59,998 nt of DNA, from positions 26,395,213-26,455,210 of the forward strand of contig NC_049979.1 in NCBI RefSeq assembly GCF_000003815.2, in the 5' to 3' direction. Each line of letters starts with the position of its first letter. Position 1 is the stretch's first letter. The notes under the pieces are model-generated. The model did not search any database and was not told where the DNA came from. It worked only from the letters and a program-made list of their open reading frames with translations. Origin of the DNA: Branchiostoma floridae (lineage: Eukaryota; Chordata; Leptocardii; Amphioxiformes; Branchiostomatidae). Made by a program: the position numbers and the translations under genes. Below are positions 59,620 through 59,998 of the stretch, one piece after another.

Positions 59620-59880
59620 CTAGGGGCACAACCCGCCGTACTTGCAAGTGCGTGCTGTCTACGTGCCAAAACGTGGGCAATCTTTTGGTATCTGTAAGTG
59701 GTAAGTACCGTCTCCGTACGAACACGTGGCGAATCACACGGATTTGGGAGCACGCAGACGCGCCGTAGAAATTTAAGTGCATGCAGAACTTTCTCTGCGT
59801 TCGGGCTGCGGATTCGCCCTCCGTACGTGTCAGTACGGGCGACGCGCCTGCCCTGTACAGCCAATGGGCGCACAACGCAC
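59620..59880. repeat. Half copy of the palindrome family
   Basis: Shares GTGCTGTCTACGTGC, AACGTGGGCAATCTTTTGG, GTAAGTGGTAAGTACCG and GGGAGCACGCAGAC with 52040-52320, followed by its own CCGTACGTGTCAGTACGG-type inverted repeat. Confidence 0.6.
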
Positions 59881-59998
59881 TGGCTCCGTGAGTTTATTAA
59901 CGTTTTCTCATGGTCAAGTGCTCTTGCAGGTACTATTGCAGCATCAGAATCCGGAGTCTCTGCGGTGGAATGGGTGGCATCTTACTTGAGGCAGCTGC

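Overview
The window looks like nuclear DNA of an invertebrate chordate, most likely a lancelet (Branchiostoma). This is inferred from the protein content (a chordate-type QRFP/RFamide receptor exon, an FLVCR-family transporter, tandem type II C-type lectins), multi-exon GT-AG genes with short exons, and dense small DNA transposons, SINEs and LINE 3' ends. Nothing suggests a prokaryote, plasmid or virus. Two N gaps are present (51705-51804 and 55561-56077).

Layout. 363-6983 (minus): six exons of an FLVCR1/2-type 12-TM transporter whose 3' end runs off the left edge; its introns hold nested MITEs, a SINE and a 550-bp perfect-looking hairpin. 7060-16190: about 9 kb with no gene I can support, with one TIR element. 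16197-18182 (plus): a four-exon gene for an 81-residue protein with an N-myristoylation start and a YMAM motif, which I do not recognise. 19771-20082 (minus): the first coding exon of a QRFP-receptor-like GPCR, with no other exon found. 20.5-26.7 kb: LINE, piggyBac-like MITE, SINE and other repeats. 26.7-33.5 kb and 37.1-42.7 kb: a segmental duplication carrying two complete seven-exon type II membrane C-type lectin genes on the minus strand (570 and 507 codons). Their stalk exon is a coding minisatellite built from 14- and 17-residue units. 33.6-36.7 kb: LINE, mariner and Penelope remnants. 43285-44426: a TIR element with C/G-rich subterminal repeats. 45113-54522 (plus): a phytanoyl-CoA-dioxygenase-family gene with nine exons found and one missing at an N gap. 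56.28-57.97 kb: a 35-bp minisatellite. 58223-58295 (minus): a tRNA-Phe(GAA) gene.

The genes do not form an operon or pathway. The points that most deserve a second look are the two-length coiled-coil repeat in the lectins with an NPxY signal in their cytosolic tails, the small putative myristoylated gene, the orphan receptor exon, and the clustering of mobile elements against 3' splice sites of the dioxygenase gene. All exon joins were made by hand from reading frame, splice consensus, phase and remembered family similarity; no alignment or transcript data were available.
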